This document shows, piece after piece, positions 1 through 9,297 of a DNA stretch of 57,638 nt. The first letter of the stretch is position 1. Every line of letters starts with the position of its first letter. Location: the NCBI GenBank assembly GCA_018667335.1, contig JABIVD010000040.1, positions 1-57,638 on the forward strand, in the 5' to 3' direction. Below the pieces are notes generated by a model that had not been told where the DNA came from, ran no database searches, and saw nothing but the letters and a program-made list of their open reading frames with translations. Position numbers and translations under genes: made by a program. This DNA is from Rhodospirillaceae bacterium. GTDB lineage: Bacteria > Pseudomonadota > Alphaproteobacteria > UBA6615.

Positions 1-76
1 GCTCAATGCCCTTTTCCCGTGCGACAGCGTCGGCAACGGCGAGCATCTCAATGCGGCTGGGACCTCCAGACTCCAT
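1..76 (-). CDS. nusA: Transcription termination/antitermination factor NusA, N-terminal fragment
   Basis: Only the first 25 codons lie in the window; the gene continues past base 1. The ATG at 76 follows a GAAGGA ribosome binding site. The visible residues (IEMLAVADAVAREKGIE) match the start of the NusA N-terminal RNA-polymerase-binding domain. The gene starts 5 bases after the rimP stop, the standard rimP-nusA operon arrangement. NusA modulates pausing, termination and antitermination. The identification rests on a short stretch plus very strong context. Confidence 0.85.
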   Translation of the reverse strand, partial: MESGGPSRIEMLAVADAVAREKGIE

Positions 77-81
77 ATTCT

Positions 82-606
82 CTATCCTTCGTTTGTCCGG
101 CCCTTTTGGGCCGCGGCAATTAGTTCATCGGTCAATACGAGTTTCGCCTTGGCGATATCCGAAAACGGCAGGATGAATTCGTCATCCTCTGCGTCCAGGT
201 CTGCCAGGCGAACCCTGTCATCCTGCAGGCCCAACAAGCGCCCGCGGAAACGCCGGCGGCCGTCCACGGCCTGCTTCAACTCAACCTTCGCCTCGTACCC
301 GGCAAAGCTCTCGAAATCCTTTGGCCGCGTCAGCGGCCGGTCGATCCCCGGCGAACTCACCTCGAGCTGATAGGCGTCCCGAATCGGGTCGGCCACATCA
401 AGCAGCGCGGATGAGGTGCGGCTTGCCAGGGTACAATCCTCGATCGTCACATCCTTGCCGTCGGCACGGTCGATCATGATCTGCAGGAGCGGACGCCCCC
501 CGCCACCATAGTTGACGCGCACCAACTCAAAGCCGAGATCGGCCAGCGAGGGTTCAATGACGGAGATGATCTTGTCCGTCTGGATATTTTCGCTGATCAG
601 GTTCAA
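82..606 (-). CDS. rimP: Ribosome maturation factor RimP
   Basis: 174 residues, the usual RimP length. RimP binds the 30S precursor and is needed for late 16S maturation. The N-terminal alpha/beta domain contains LGFELVRV and a PLLQIMIDR strand. The central YQLEVSSPGIDRPL segment is the family signature, and the C-terminal SH3-like domain follows. The start is TTG at 606; GGAG lies about 12 bases upstream and GAGGA abuts the start, so a slightly different start is possible. It is the first gene of the rimP-nusA unit, separated from trmB by a promoter and a terminator-containing leader. Confidence 0.95.
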   Translation of the reverse strand: MNLISENIQTDKIISVIEPSLADLGFELVRVNYGGGGRPLLQIMIDRADGKDVTIEDCTLASRTSSALLDVADPIRDAYQLEVSSPGIDRPLTRPKDFESFAGYEAKVELKQAVDGRRRFRGRLLGLQDDRVRLADLDAEDDEFILPFSDIAKAKLVLTDELIAAAQKGRTNEG

Positions 607-715
607 TCCTCGATCAAGCTCCTGCTACGCCCGCCGAAAAAAAGGTAACAAAAAAGGCGGCGCCGGGTTGTCCGGGCCACCCTTAACTGTCTGTCACCAG
701 ACGTTGGGCCTTGTT
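606..715 (-). promoter_or_regulatory. rimP-nusA 5' leader with candidate attenuator
   Basis: About 110 bases between the predicted transcription start and the rimP TTG. In transcript order it holds a 5-bp hairpin closed by a GUGA tetraloop (GNRA type, 689-702), then the intrinsic terminator at 650-681, a second T7 run at 637-643, and the translation start region. Placing a terminator between promoter and first gene is the layout of transcription attenuation. NusA, encoded downstream, acts on such terminators, so autogenous control is plausible. This is inference from layout. Confidence 0.5.
650..681 (-). terminator. Intrinsic terminator between trmB and rimP
   Basis: On the minus strand, GGTGGC plus CCGG pairs with CCGG plus GCCGCC (one bulged C, one T-G wobble) around an ACAAC loop, followed directly by TTTTTTG. 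It could end trmB transcripts, attenuate the rimP leader, or do both. Confidence 0.7.
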
Positions 716-722
716 GAGCGGG

Positions 723-750
723 AATATAGGGGAAACGCCGGAAAAGGCAA
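723..750 (-). promoter_or_regulatory. Candidate housekeeping promoter for rimP-nusA
   Basis: On the minus strand TTGCCT (-35, 745-750), a 16-base spacer and TATATT (-10, 723-728) lie just after the trmB stop and upstream of the leader terminator. The -10 matches well; the -35 is moderate. Confidence 0.5.
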
Positions 751-758
751 CCCGCGCA

Positions 759-1481
759 TTAACCCGTGCGTGGAATTCGCAGATAGCGCAAAAACGTCGA
801 CCCGGGTCCGCCGCTGCGATTCTTGTCCTCATAACGTGTGTCCGGCCAATCGGCCGGCCGGTGGCGCCAATCATCGGCGCAGGATGCCGTCCAGGAAAAC
901 GCCGGATGTCCCTGCAGATGCCGCAGGATCCAGACGAGATAATCCTGATCATCCGTCGCGACCCGCAATTCCGCACCGTCACGCATCAGGCGCGCGAGGG
1001 TATCGAGCAGCTGGGTGTTAATCAGCCGCCGCCTGTGATGACGCAGCTTCGGCCATGGATCTGGAAAGAGAATGAACACCCGCGCGAGAGCCCCGTCCGC
1101 CATGGCTTGCAACAGCGGGCGCACATCGTCGGCGAGAACCCGAATATTCCCGGGCCGGTCCGATTCGATTGCAGACAGGAGACGCGCGACCCCGTTCAGA
1201 TAGGGCTCTGCACCGACAAAGCCGACGTCGTGATTGTTCGTGGCCTGCCATGCCAGATGTTCGCCGGCGCCGAATCCGATTTCGAGCCAGACCTCGCTGG
1301 CATTGGGTGTGAACCACGCAGCCGGATCGATGGTCGTGCCGTCCGGCGGCACGGTGATCTGGATATCCGGCAGATAGGTCTCGAGCAGGCGTTCCTGGCC
1401 GGCCCGCAACTTGCGGCCCCGCCTGCGACCATGGAAGCGTGCGTCTTCGCCTCCAGGATTCGCGGCAGAATCCGTAATCAA
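759..1481 (-). CDS. trmB: tRNA (guanine-N7-)-methyltransferase
   Basis: Makes m7G46 in tRNA using AdoMet. The AdoMet loop [10 protein letters not shown] and the TrmB signature [14 protein letters not shown] are present, followed by the typical C-terminal [12 protein letters not shown] region. The start is set at TTG 1481, whose last two bases overlap the metK stop (TTGA). This gives 240 residues beginning before the [12 protein letters not shown] segment conserved in the family. A longer form from a TTG at 1523 is possible but would overlap metK by 46 bases. The coupling to metK suits an AdoMet-dependent enzyme. Confidence 0.93.
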   Translation of the reverse strand: MITDSAANPGGEDARFHGRRRGRKLRAGQERLLETYLPDIQITVPPDGTTIDPAAWFTPNASEVWLEIGFGAGEHLAWQATNNHDVGFVGAEPYLNGVARLLSAIESDRPGNIRVLADDVRPLLQAMADGALARVFILFPDPWPKLRHHRRRLINTQLLDTLARLMRDGAELRVATDDQDYLVWILRHLQGHPAFSWTASCADDWRHRPADWPDTRYEDKNRSGGPGSTFLRYLRIPRTG

Positions 1482-2644
1482 AGCGCGTTGTGCAGCGCGT
1501 CGACGAGGTCGGTCTTTTCCCAAGAGAATCCGCCATCCGCATCAGGCTGCCGGCCGAAATGACCATACGCCGCAGTGCGCGCATAGATCGGCTTGTTCAA
1601 ACCGAGATGCTCGCGAATTCCGCGCGGGGTGAGGTCCATTGCCTTCTGCACGGCTTCGGCCAGCTTCGACTCATCAACTTTGCCGGTGCCATAAGTATCG
1701 ACATAGACCGACAGGGGGTGTGACACGCCGATCGCATAGGCAACCTGGATGCTGCAGCGGTCCGCCAGCTTGGCCTCAACGACATTCTTGGCCACGTAGC
1801 GCGCGGCATATGCCGCAGAACGGTCGACCTTGGTCGGGTCTTTGCCCGAGAACGCGCCGCCGCCATGGGGTGCTGCACCGCCATAGGTATCGACGATGAT
1901 CTTTCGGCCGGTCAGGCCCGCGTCGCCGTCGGGCCCGCCAATGACGAATCGGCCCGTTGGGTTCACGTAGAACTGCTCTTCCGAACACATCCAGCTCTCC
2001 GGCAGAACATTGAGCACATGGGGGCGCACAATCTCGCGCACATCGTCCTGGCTCAGCCCTTCGGCATGCTGGGTCGAGACGACGACAGACGACGCACCAA
2101 CCGGCTTTCCGTCTTCGTAACGCAGCGTCACCTGGCTCTTCGAATCGGGACCCAGGCCAGACTCGGCACCGGAATGACGGGCCTCGGCAAGCGATTTCAG
2201 AATTGCGTGTGAATAGTGAATGGGTGCCGGCATGAGCACATCGGTCTCGCGACAGGCATAGCCGAACATCAGGCCCTGATCGCCAGCGCCCTCATCCTTG
2301 TTCCCGGCCGCGTCCACGCCCTGCGCGATATCGCTCGACTGGGAATGCACGTAACAATTCACGTCCGCGTTTTTCCAGTGGAAGCCGTCTTGCTCGTATC
2401 CAATATCCTTCACCGCCGCGCGCGCAATCTCTTCCATGCGGGCCGCATCGATGTCCGCCGGGCCACGCACCTCGCCCGCCATGACGATGCGGTTTGTCGT
2501 GGTCAGGGTTTCGACCGCCACACGGCTCTGCGGGTCGCCGGTCAGGAAGGCGTCGACAATGGCGTCGGAAATGCGATCGCACACCTTGTCGGGATGTCCC
2601 TCGGAGACGGATTCACTGGTAAAGAGATAGCTGCTTTTGGACAC
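1478..2644 (-). CDS. metK: S-adenosylmethionine synthetase
   Basis: Makes AdoMet from ATP and methionine. 388 residues from the GTG at 2644, which has a good AGGGAGA ribosome binding site; an in-frame start further upstream would add 22 unconserved residues. The N-terminal [13 protein letters not shown], the [10 protein letters not shown] loop and the [16 protein letters not shown] signature are all present. It precedes trmB in a coupled arrangement. The 133-base gap to lnt carries a leader hairpin. Confidence 0.97.
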   Translation of the reverse strand: MSKSSYLFTSESVSEGHPDKVCDRISDAIVDAFLTGDPQSRVAVETLTTTNRIVMAGEVRGPADIDAARMEEIARAAVKDIGYEQDGFHWKNADVNCYVHSQSSDIAQGVDAAGNKDEGAGDQGLMFGYACRETDVLMPAPIHYSHAILKSLAEARHSGAESGLGPDSKSQVTLRYEDGKPVGASSVVVSTQHAEGLSQDDVREIVRPHVLNVLPESWMCSEEQFYVNPTGRFVIGGPDGDAGLTGRKIIVDTYGGAAPHGGGAFSGKDPTKVDRSAAYAARYVAKNVVEAKLADRCSIQVAYAIGVSHPLSVYVDTYGTGKVDESKLAEAVQKAMDLTPRGIREHLGLNKPIYARTAAYGHFGRQPDADGGFSWEKTDLVDALHNAL

Positions 2645-2677
2645 GGGGTCGGTCTCCCTGCGATCGGATTGTATGGC

Positions 2678-2695
2678 TGCGGTGGGCAACCCGCA
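2678..2695 (-). other. Hairpin in the metK leader
   Basis: On the minus strand TGCGG pairs with CCGCA around an 8-base loop, about 34 bases upstream of the metK GTG and downstream of a TATATAAA stretch. I could not match the leader to the SAM-II or SAM/SAH riboswitch patterns I remember. The role is unknown. Confidence 0.3.
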
Positions 2696-2777
2696 TCCTT
2701 GTGAGTTCAATTTATATACGCCGCCCGGCGCCCCCCCGGCCAGGCGACCCGGTTGTGCAGGAACGCCACCCGGCCCG

Positions 2778-4361
2778 TCAAGGGGATTTGCGGTTGCGCA
2801 CCAGGGCCAGGGCCAGGGCCAAAAACAACGCCGCCAGGATCAAGGGAATCAACTCACCCCAACGCGCAAAGGGAGTCGATGACAATGCCGCCGGGAGCCC
2901 GCTATCGAGAACGCCCTGTTCCCCGATACCAAGCCGGGCAATCACCCGCCCGTACGGATCCACAACAGCCGAAATTCCCGTATTGGCAGCACGAACCATC
3001 GGCAAACCTTCCTCGACCGCACGTGTCGAGGCGATCGCAAAATGCTGCTGCGGGCCGGCGAATGTCCCGAACCACGCATCATTGGTCAGGTTCAGCAACC
3101 AACCAGGCCGCTCGCCATGCGGCGTTACACGGCCGGAGAAGATCGCCTCGTAGCAGATCAGAGGGCTCACCGTCGGCAAGCCCGGGATCTCGAGGAGCCG
3201 CCGGCCCGCGCCGGCAACGAAGTCGCCCTGTCCTGGTACGATCTTGTCGATCGGAAGCACCCCGCGCAGCGGCACATACTCACCAAACGGCACGAGATGA
3301 GATTTGTCGTAGACCCGTTGCACGTCCGCCGCAGCGTCGATCACCAGCAGCGCATTGCGCAGCTGCTGCGTATCGTTGTGAAAGGCACGGCGCACAGACC
3401 CTGTGATCAAGGCGCCCCCGGGTGGTGCAGCGGCGGCGCTTCGAATGCGGGCCAACACATCATTTGCCAGCAGAAACGGCACCGCGGTTTCCGGCCAGAT
3501 CACATGCGTGGGAGCCAATTCCGCCGGAGTGCGGCTGAGTGCAAGATGACGCTCCAGGTGCGCCACGCGCAAATTCTGATCCCATTTATCCCGCTGGGCG
3601 ATGTTCGCCTGCACCAGCCGCAGGCGCACATCGGGAACCAGCGTCTCGACGGCGCCCGCAAGCCGGACCTGTCCACCGGCCCATAGCGCCAACGGCAGCA
3701 CGATCGTCACTGCCACCGTCAGTCCCCAGCGGCGCACAAGAGGCAGTCCGTTGGCTGAAAGAATCGCCGGCATCCCGGCGGCAAGGACCGTCAGCCCGCC
3801 CAGGCCCAGGACGCCCACCAGCGCCGTGACCTGCATCATCGACGGCGCCCCGGCCCAGACGTACCCCATCAGGTTCCATGGGAACCCGGTGAAGACGATC
3901 CCGCGGGCAAACTCGGCGACCATCCAGAGCGATGCCAATGCGAAGACCCGTGCAACCGGTGCGGCGCGCGCCGGCAACAGCATGAGCGCCCCGCACACCA
4001 GAGCCGGGAACAAAGCCAGCACCGCGGCGAGCCCCGGAAGGGCGAATGGTATCAGCCACGCGGTGCGTGCCGGATCGACGAGCAACGGCTCGGCAATCCA
4101 GTGAACACCAACGATGAAATGTCCGAAGCCGAACCAGAACCCCACCCACAATCCGAGCCGGCGGCGCCGGGGAACCATGTCCGCGCCTTCGAGAAGCCAA
4201 AGCAGACCAACGAACGCCGGCACCAGCAACGGCACAACGTGAAAGGGCGGCAACGCCAGCGCGGATATCGCACCCAGCAACAGGCACGTCGCGACGCGAC
4301 GCCAGCCGCTCAGCGTCTGTGTACGTTCAGCAAGATTCGTCAGCATGGGGGCGCCGGGCAT
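2778..4361 (-). CDS. lnt: Apolipoprotein N-acyltransferase
   Basis: Inner-membrane enzyme that adds the third acyl chain to lipoproteins, using phospholipid. 527 residues. Hydrophobic segments fill roughly the first 235 residues, followed by the periplasmic nitrilase-like domain. The catalytic triad is visible: Glu291 in WPETAVPF, Lys353 in [12 protein letters not shown] and Cys403 in ICYEAIF. A final membrane segment lies near the C terminus. It starts 16 bases after corC; an ATG five codons downstream (4346) is an equally possible start because neither has a clear ribosome binding site. Confidence 0.96.
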   Translation of the reverse strand: MPGAPMLTNLAERTQTLSGWRRVATCLLLGAISALALPPFHVVPLLVPAFVGLLWLLEGADMVPRRRRLGLWVGFWFGFGHFIVGVHWIAEPLLVDPARTAWLIPFALPGLAAVLALFPALVCGALMLLPARAAPVARVFALASLWMVAEFARGIVFTGFPWNLMGYVWAGAPSMMQVTALVGVLGLGGLTVLAAGMPAILSANGLPLVRRWGLTVAVTIVLPLALWAGGQVRLAGAVETLVPDVRLRLVQANIAQRDKWDQNLRVAHLERHLALSRTPAELAPTHVIWPETAVPFLLANDVLARIRSAAAAPPGGALITGSVRRAFHNDTQQLRNALLVIDAAADVQRVYDKSHLVPFGEYVPLRGVLPIDKIVPGQGDFVAGAGRRLLEIPGLPTVSPLICYEAIFSGRVTPHGERPGWLLNLTNDAWFGTFAGPQQHFAIASTRAVEEGLPMVRAANTGISAVVDPYGRVIARLGIGEQGVLDSGLPAALSSTPFARWGELIPLILAALFLALALALVRNRKSP

Positions 4362-4377
4362 TCATTGGGAAACGCTG

Positions 4378-5286
4378 TCAGTGAGGATCGGGGTCGGCCG
4401 AATCAGACTGTCGCTGGTCACGGACCCGCAGTCGTTTGATGCGACGTGCATCGGCGTCAACCACGACGAACTCGACGCCGGAAGAATGGGTCACGACCTC
4501 ACTGCGCCGCGGCACCCGATCAACGAGAGAGAATACGACACCCCCGAGCGAATCGTTTTCCTCACGTTCTTCGTCCGTCACGAATGTACCAATCATGGAT
4601 TCGAGCTCCTCGATCTCAGCGCGCGCATCGGCCAGGATCGAGCCGTCCGGGTCCCGCGTGATCAGCGGGCCATCCTCGTCATGCTCATCCTCGATCTCGC
4701 CGACAATCTCCTCGACCAGGTCCTCGATCGTCACCAGTCCGTCGACACCGCCGAACTCGTCCACAACGACCGCCATGTGGGTGCGTTGGGCCCGCATCTC
4801 CAAAAGCAGGTCGAGCACCCGGATCGAGGGTGCGGCAAAGAGTATTTCACGCGTCAGTTCACGCACGGCCAGGCGCGGGCTGCTGCGCATGGTCGCAAGC
4901 ACATCCTTGATGTGGACAAACCCGACCACCTTGTCGAGATGCGAATGGTAGACCGGGATTCTGGAATGTGCCTCCCGCGACATCAGATCCGCGAGGGCTT
5001 CGAGTTCACACTCCTGGTCGGTGGCAATGATATCGGCGCGCGGAATCATCACGTCTTCGGCGGTCAGGTCATGCAGCTTGAGAATGTTGGCGATCAGCGC
5101 GCCCTCGTCCGCGTTGATCGGCGCCGCCTCGGCGCTCGTATCCTCGATCAGTTCCCCGATCGTCTCGCGTACGGAGTTTTCTCCGTTTCGTGCGCCGAAC
5201 AGGCCACGCAGCCAATTCGCCAGCTGCCCCATCCCGGATGCTTCAGCACCCGGTGTCGGCTTGTCGTTTCGTGAAAGCTCGGTCAT
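4378..5286 (-). CDS. corC: CBS-domain CorC/HlyC-type protein
   Basis: 302 residues. Two CBS motifs (beginning around LTAEDVMIPRADI and VVGFVHIKDVL) bind adenine nucleotides. They are followed by the CorC/HlyC C-terminal domain with ADARAEIEELE. It lacks the DUF21 membrane domain, as in the E. coli CorC type that sits beside lnt. The family is linked to Mg2+/Co2+ efflux, but the exact role is not settled. It lies 15 bases downstream of ybeY in the phoH-ybeY-corC-lnt order found in many proteobacteria. Confidence 0.93.
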   Translation of the reverse strand: MTELSRNDKPTPGAEASGMGQLANWLRGLFGARNGENSVRETIGELIEDTSAEAAPINADEGALIANILKLHDLTAEDVMIPRADIIATDQECELEALADLMSREAHSRIPVYHSHLDKVVGFVHIKDVLATMRSSPRLAVRELTREILFAAPSIRVLDLLLEMRAQRTHMAVVVDEFGGVDGLVTIEDLVEEIVGEIEDEHDEDGPLITRDPDGSILADARAEIEELESMIGTFVTDEEREENDSLGGVVFSLVDRVPRRSEVVTHSSGVEFVVVDADARRIKRLRVRDQRQSDSADPDPH

Positions 5287-5301
5287 GGCGTCTTCACCCC
5301 G

Positions 5302-5841
5302 TCACGCGGCTTCGCTGCCAAGATACGGATCGGGGATCCCGATCCGGTGCAGCACAACGCGCTCAAGCGCTTCCATAATCTCGGCCTCGTCCTCACGCTC
5401 ATGATCAAAGCCCAGCAAATGCAAAGTGCCGTGAACGACGAGATGACTAAGATGGTGGGTCAGAGACTTGTTCTGCTCCACCGCCTCACCGGCACTGGTT
5501 TCATAGGCGACCACGACGTCGCCCAGCATCACCACGCCGTTCTCTCCGACGGGTATGGCGGGCTCTCCGACGGGTATGGCGGGCGAATCATTCAGCGCGA
5601 AGGCCAGCACGTTGGTCGCGGCGTCACGATCGCGCCAATCCCTGTTCAGGGTTCTGATCTCCGCGTCGTCGGTCAGGCGCACGCCCAACTCAACACCGGC
5701 GGTGATCGACACATCGGCGCCGACCAAGGCCGCGCGCGCCGCGGTGGTCACAATGTCATCCAGGTCCAAATCCGTCGCACGCCAATCCGGGCTCACAACA
5801 TCAACAATCACGACAATCTCGTCGCCACCTTGTTCGGTCAT
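5302..5841 (-). CDS. ybeY: Endoribonuclease YbeY (16S rRNA 3' maturation)
   Basis: 179 residues. The zinc site HGTLHLLGFDH has the three expected histidines (137, 141, 147). YbeY matures 16S rRNA ends and helps 70S quality control. Residues 87-100 contain a perfect duplication of PAIPVGE, encoded by a 21-bp tandem repeat, in the loop before the conserved LGDVVVAYE strand; most homologues are shorter there. The start ATG overlaps the phoH stop by 4 bases, so the two are probably coupled. Confidence 0.96.
   Translation of the reverse strand: MTEQGGDEIVVIVDVVSPDWRATDLDLDDIVTTAARAALVGADVSITAGVELGVRLTDDAEIRTLNRDWRDRDAATNVLAFALNDSPAIPVGEPAIPVGENGVVMLGDVVVAYETSAGEAVEQNKSLTHHLSHLVVHGTLHLLGFDHEREDEAEIMEALERVVLHRIGIPDPYLGSEAA
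5543..5584 (-). repeat. 21-bp perfect tandem duplication inside ybeY
   Basis: Copies at 5543-5563 and 5564-5584 are identical and in frame. They encode two PAIPVGE heptapeptides. Perfect identity at third codon positions points to a recent slippage or duplication event. Confidence 0.95.
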
Positions 5842-6845
5842 CGATTGCGATCCGCGTCGCCGATATCATCGCCATTCCCGGAGCTTCTCAATTTATCGCG
5901 GGCGTTGTAGGCGGTCACAATCCGGGCCACCATCGCGTGGCGAACCACATCGGATTCGCCGAAGCGCACGGTCCGCACCCCGCCCACCCCATCGAGCACA
6001 TCGAGCGCGTCGGCCAGTCCGGACCTCGTCCCGCTCGGCAGATCGATCTGGCTCATATCGCCGGTAACGGCCATCCGCGAACCCTCCCCCAAACGGGTCA
6101 GGAACATCTTCATCTGCATGGCCGACGTGTTTTGGGCTTCATCGAGAATAATGAATGCACGCGACAGCGTTCGGCCGCGCATGAAGGCCAGTGGTGCAAC
6201 CTCTATCTCGCCGCTGCTCAGGCGTTTGACGATCTGTTCTTCGGGCAGCATGTCGTGCAGCGCGTCGTACAGAGGGCGCAGATAAGGGTCGATCTTTTCC
6301 TGCAAATCACCCGGCAAAAACCCGAGACGTTCACCGGCCTCGACGGCCGGACGTGAAAGGATCAACCGGTCGACTTTGCCCTGGATCAGCTCGTTCACCG
6401 CCATCGCCACGGCCAGATAAGTCTTGCCAGTGCCCGCCGGTCCGAGCCCGAATGTGAGGTCCGCCTCGCCCAGCGCCTCGAGATAGCGCGCCTGCTTCGG
6501 AGACCGTGGGGTAATCGTGCGTTTGCGCGTGCGGATCGCAATCTGGCTGTCGCCCTGATTTCCGCTGGTGGCCATGCGCACGGCAGCCTGCACATCGGCC
6601 GGCGCGACTTCCTGCCCCCCCTTGAGGCGGCCGTAGAGATCCTCGATCGCCCGGTCGGCGATCTCTCGCGATGTTTCCGGGCCCTGGATCTCCAGCCGGT
6701 TCCCGCGATACCGCAGGGTGACGTCAAGCAACTGCTCGATCTGCATCAAGTGCTCATCGTGATGCCCGAACAAAGCCGGGAGAAGCGAGTTGTCGTCGAA
6801 CTGGATCTGCACCGGTTGTCCGGTCGCCGTGTCAGTCGATGTCAA
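5838..6845 (-). CDS. phoH: PhoH family ATPase (YbeZ type)
   Basis: 335 residues. Walker A GPAGTGKT at 135-142 and Walker B with FIILDEAQN are clear, and an N-terminal segment precedes the ATPase core. PhoH/YbeZ is a predicted RNA helicase-like ATPase that partners with YbeY. The start is TTG at 6845, overlapping the miaB stop as TTGA; the stop overlaps the ybeY ATG. The miaB-phoH-ybeY chain therefore looks translationally coupled. Confidence 0.95.
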   Translation of the reverse strand: MTSTDTATGQPVQIQFDDNSLLPALFGHHDEHLMQIEQLLDVTLRYRGNRLEIQGPETSREIADRAIEDLYGRLKGGQEVAPADVQAAVRMATSGNQGDSQIAIRTRKRTITPRSPKQARYLEALGEADLTFGLGPAGTGKTYLAVAMAVNELIQGKVDRLILSRPAVEAGERLGFLPGDLQEKIDPYLRPLYDALHDMLPEEQIVKRLSSGEIEVAPLAFMRGRTLSRAFIILDEAQNTSAMQMKMFLTRLGEGSRMAVTGDMSQIDLPSGTRSGLADALDVLDGVGGVRTVRFGESDVVRHAMVARIVTAYNARDKLRSSGNGDDIGDADRNR

Positions 6846-8242
6846 GCGCTCAACCTCTCCTCGGATTCTTCGCGCGGATGCGCGGAACCAGAGCCAACAA
6901 TGTGCCCCTCAAGACTGTGCGGCTTGCACGAGTCGATGGCAACCTTCGCAATATCGCCGACCTGATATTCCGTCGTGGCCACATGCACAGCCTGATTGTA
7001 GGGGCTCCGTCCGACCAGCTGGCCCGGATGGCGGCCCGCACGCTCGAACAGGACGTCGAACGTGCGCCCGACCGTGTCGGCATTGAAGGCCTGCTGCTGC
7101 TCTTCGAGCAAAGCCTGGAGACGCGCGAGGCGCTCATCCTTGATGTTCTCCGGCACCTGCCGCGGCATCCCCGCCGCAGGCGTTCCCGGACGAGAGCTGT
7201 ATTTGAACGAGTAGGCCATGGTGAAACCTACGGCGCGTACGAGATCGAGCGTGGCCTCAAAATCCGCATCACTCTCGCCGGGAAACCCGACGATGAAATC
7301 ACAACTCAGGGCGAGGTCCGGCCGGGCCGCGCGCAGACGCGCAACGATGTCCAGATACTGCGCAACATCGTGACCGCGATTCATCGCCTCGAGAATGCGG
7401 TCGCTCCCCGACTGCACCGGCAGATGTAAAAACGGCATCAGCGCTCCGACGTTTTCGTGCGCGGCAATCAATGCATCATCGACGTCGCGTGGATGGCTGG
7501 TCGTGTATCGAATCCGCGCCACCCCATCGAGCGCCGCGAGCCGTTCAACCAGCACGCCCAAACCGATCTCGCGATCGGCCTCGTCCACGCCGTGATAGGC
7601 GTTGACGTTCTGGCCCAGCAATGTGAGTTCGCGAACACCACCCGCGGCAAGCTGGCGTGCCTCCTCCAACACCTGCGCGACCGGACGAGAGAATTCCGCG
7701 CCGCGGGTATAGGGAACCACACAGAATGTGCAGAATTTATCGCAACCTTCCTGGATCGAAAGGAAGGCCGACACGGCATTTGCCTGCTGCCGTTCGGGCA
7801 GATGATCGAATTTGCTGTCGGCCGGAAATTCGGTGTCGAGCACACCGCGCTGGCCCGGCGCCTCCGCGCCTGCGCGATGCGCACGCGCCACCATCTCCGG
7901 CAGCCGGTGGTAGGTCTGCGGGCCCAGAACAATGTCGACGTAAGGCGCGCGCCGTAGCATTTCCTCGCCCTCTGCCTGGGCGACACAGCCCGCGACCGCA
8001 ATGACCATGGGAGAGCCTTCTTCGGCCCGGCGATCCTTGGTCTTGCGTAGGCGTCCGAGCTCCGAATAGACCTTATCGCTCGCCTTCTCGCGGATGTGGC
8101 AGGTGTTGAGAATCACCATATCCGCATCCTCGGGATCATCCCCGGGGGCATAGCCGAGCGGCGCCAGGATTTCCGCCATACGTTCGGAATCGTAGACGTT
8201 CATCTGACAACCGTAGGTCTTGATGAAGAGTTTTTTGGCCAA
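6842..8242 (-). CDS. miaB: tRNA-2-methylthio-N6-dimethylallyladenosine synthase
   Basis: 466 residues. Radical AdoMet methylthiotransferase acting at A37 of tRNAs. The N-terminal UPF0004 domain carries Cys12, Cys48 and Cys86 for the auxiliary cluster. The radical AdoMet motif CDKFCTFC supplies Cys167, Cys171 and Cys174, and the C-terminal TRAM region includes [13 protein letters not shown]. The 98-base upstream gap is AT-rich relative to its surroundings and probably holds the promoter. Confidence 0.97.
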   Translation of the reverse strand: MAKKLFIKTYGCQMNVYDSERMAEILAPLGYAPGDDPEDADMVILNTCHIREKASDKVYSELGRLRKTKDRRAEEGSPMVIAVAGCVAQAEGEEMLRRAPYVDIVLGPQTYHRLPEMVARAHRAGAEAPGQRGVLDTEFPADSKFDHLPERQQANAVSAFLSIQEGCDKFCTFCVVPYTRGAEFSRPVAQVLEEARQLAAGGVRELTLLGQNVNAYHGVDEADREIGLGVLVERLAALDGVARIRYTTSHPRDVDDALIAAHENVGALMPFLHLPVQSGSDRILEAMNRGHDVAQYLDIVARLRAARPDLALSCDFIVGFPGESDADFEATLDLVRAVGFTMAYSFKYSSRPGTPAAGMPRQVPENIKDERLARLQALLEEQQQAFNADTVGRTFDVLFERAGRHPGQLVGRSPYNQAVHVATTEYQVGDIAKVAIDSCKPHSLEGHIVGSGSAHPREESEERLSA

Positions 8243-8340
8243 GGGCCCTTATGCCATCTGCAATGCGAACGCGGCCCCAGAAGGCCTTCGTGCCTTCATT
8301 TTAACCGACAACGCTTTGTTATTTATCAACAATCTCACAC

Positions 8341-9297
8341 CTAAGCCTTCGTTGACTTCGAGTCAACCCGCGCCGAAGCGCGCTTTTCGCGAGGGCTTGC
8401 AAAGCCCTTTTTGGCGCGGCGTAAACCCTTGAGATCGTTCGAACGCGGGCGAGACCGCCATCGAATCCAGTCCCAGTCGCCCGACGTGCCGACCTTCGGC
8501 TGGATCCGGCCGGACAACGCGTCCGAATGACTGCGGACGATCTGCTCATGGCAATGTTGCGACAGCGCCTTACGCGAACTGAATTGATCGATCGTCACGG
8601 GCGGGTGGAACGAGACCGTCACGGTCAGACGCCCCAGGCCAACGAGTTCGGCGGCATGGCCAAACAGCTCCATATCGCCGTACCAGGCATAGAAGGGGCG
8701 CAGATGGCGACCGATGGGCACACCGTCGACACGTGAATAGGTCAATGACACCGGCTGCACCGTGAGCGACTCGCCCTTCGCGCGAAACTCGGCCACCGAG
8801 AGAAGCGCGCTTTTGAAGGGCAGTATATGATTGCCGTCGTCGCTGGTGCCCTCGGGAAACAGGATCATGCTGTCCCCGGCCTCAAGCCGACGCCCGAGCG
8901 CCGTGGCCTGAAGATGCGATGTGCGGACCCTGCGGTCGACGAAGACCGAGCGTTGCAGCTTCGCCAAAAGCCCGAACAGGGGCCATTCGGCCACCTCGGA
9001 CTTGGCCACGAAGGAGCCCGGAATCAGGGCCCCGTAGATCGGGATATCGAGATAGGACGTGTGATTGGCGACAAACAGGGTCGGCCGTGTTCGCGACCGG
9101 CGCCCGAAAACCTCAAGCCTGATCCCCAGAAGCCTGCAACAAATCCGGTGATACCAGAGCGGAATGCGCCGCGATAACGGCAGGCGCAACAACAACGCGA
9201 CCGCCTGCACCGGGATCAGCGCAAGGGTGAACAACACATACATGGAGGCCCGTGCGACCGCCGTTTCCCTGGCATTGTAAATTGTCGGCTCGCTCAC
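8341..9297 (-). CDS. olsA: Lyso-ornithine lipid O-acyltransferase (PlsC family)
   Basis: 318 residues. 1-acyl-glycerol-3-phosphate acyltransferase fold: an N-terminal hydrophobic segment, the HX4D motif NHTSYLD (His79, Asp84), and the FPEGTSDDG substrate motif at 147-155. The C-terminal tail of about 50 residues is strongly basic. Its ATG overlaps the stop of the preceding OlsB-type gene by 4 bases. That pairing argues for OlsA (second acylation of ornithine lipid) over generic PlsC, though a phosphatidic acid role cannot be excluded. Confidence 0.82.
   Translation of the reverse strand: MSEPTIYNARETAVARASMYVLFTLALIPVQAVALLLRLPLSRRIPLWYHRICCRLLGIRLEVFGRRSRTRPTLFVANHTSYLDIPIYGALIPGSFVAKSEVAEWPLFGLLAKLQRSVFVDRRVRTSHLQATALGRRLEAGDSMILFPEGTSDDGNHILPFKSALLSVAEFRAKGESLTVQPVSLTYSRVDGVPIGRHLRPFYAWYGDMELFGHAAELVGLGRLTVTVSFHPPVTIDQFSSRKALSQHCHEQIVRSHSDALSGRIQPKVGTSGDWDWIRWRSRPRSNDLKGLRRAKKGFASPREKRASARVDSKSTKA
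8351..8367. repeat. 17-bp palindrome at the 3' end of olsA
   Basis: GTTGACT, TCG, AGTCAAC: perfect 7-bp arms with a 3-base centre, inside the last codons of olsA. No T-run follows on the minus strand, so it is not a typical terminator. Confidence 0.6.

Noticed and set aside
8351-8367. Palindrome at the olsA end as a terminator
   Set aside because: No T-run follows on the minus strand and it lies inside the coding region.
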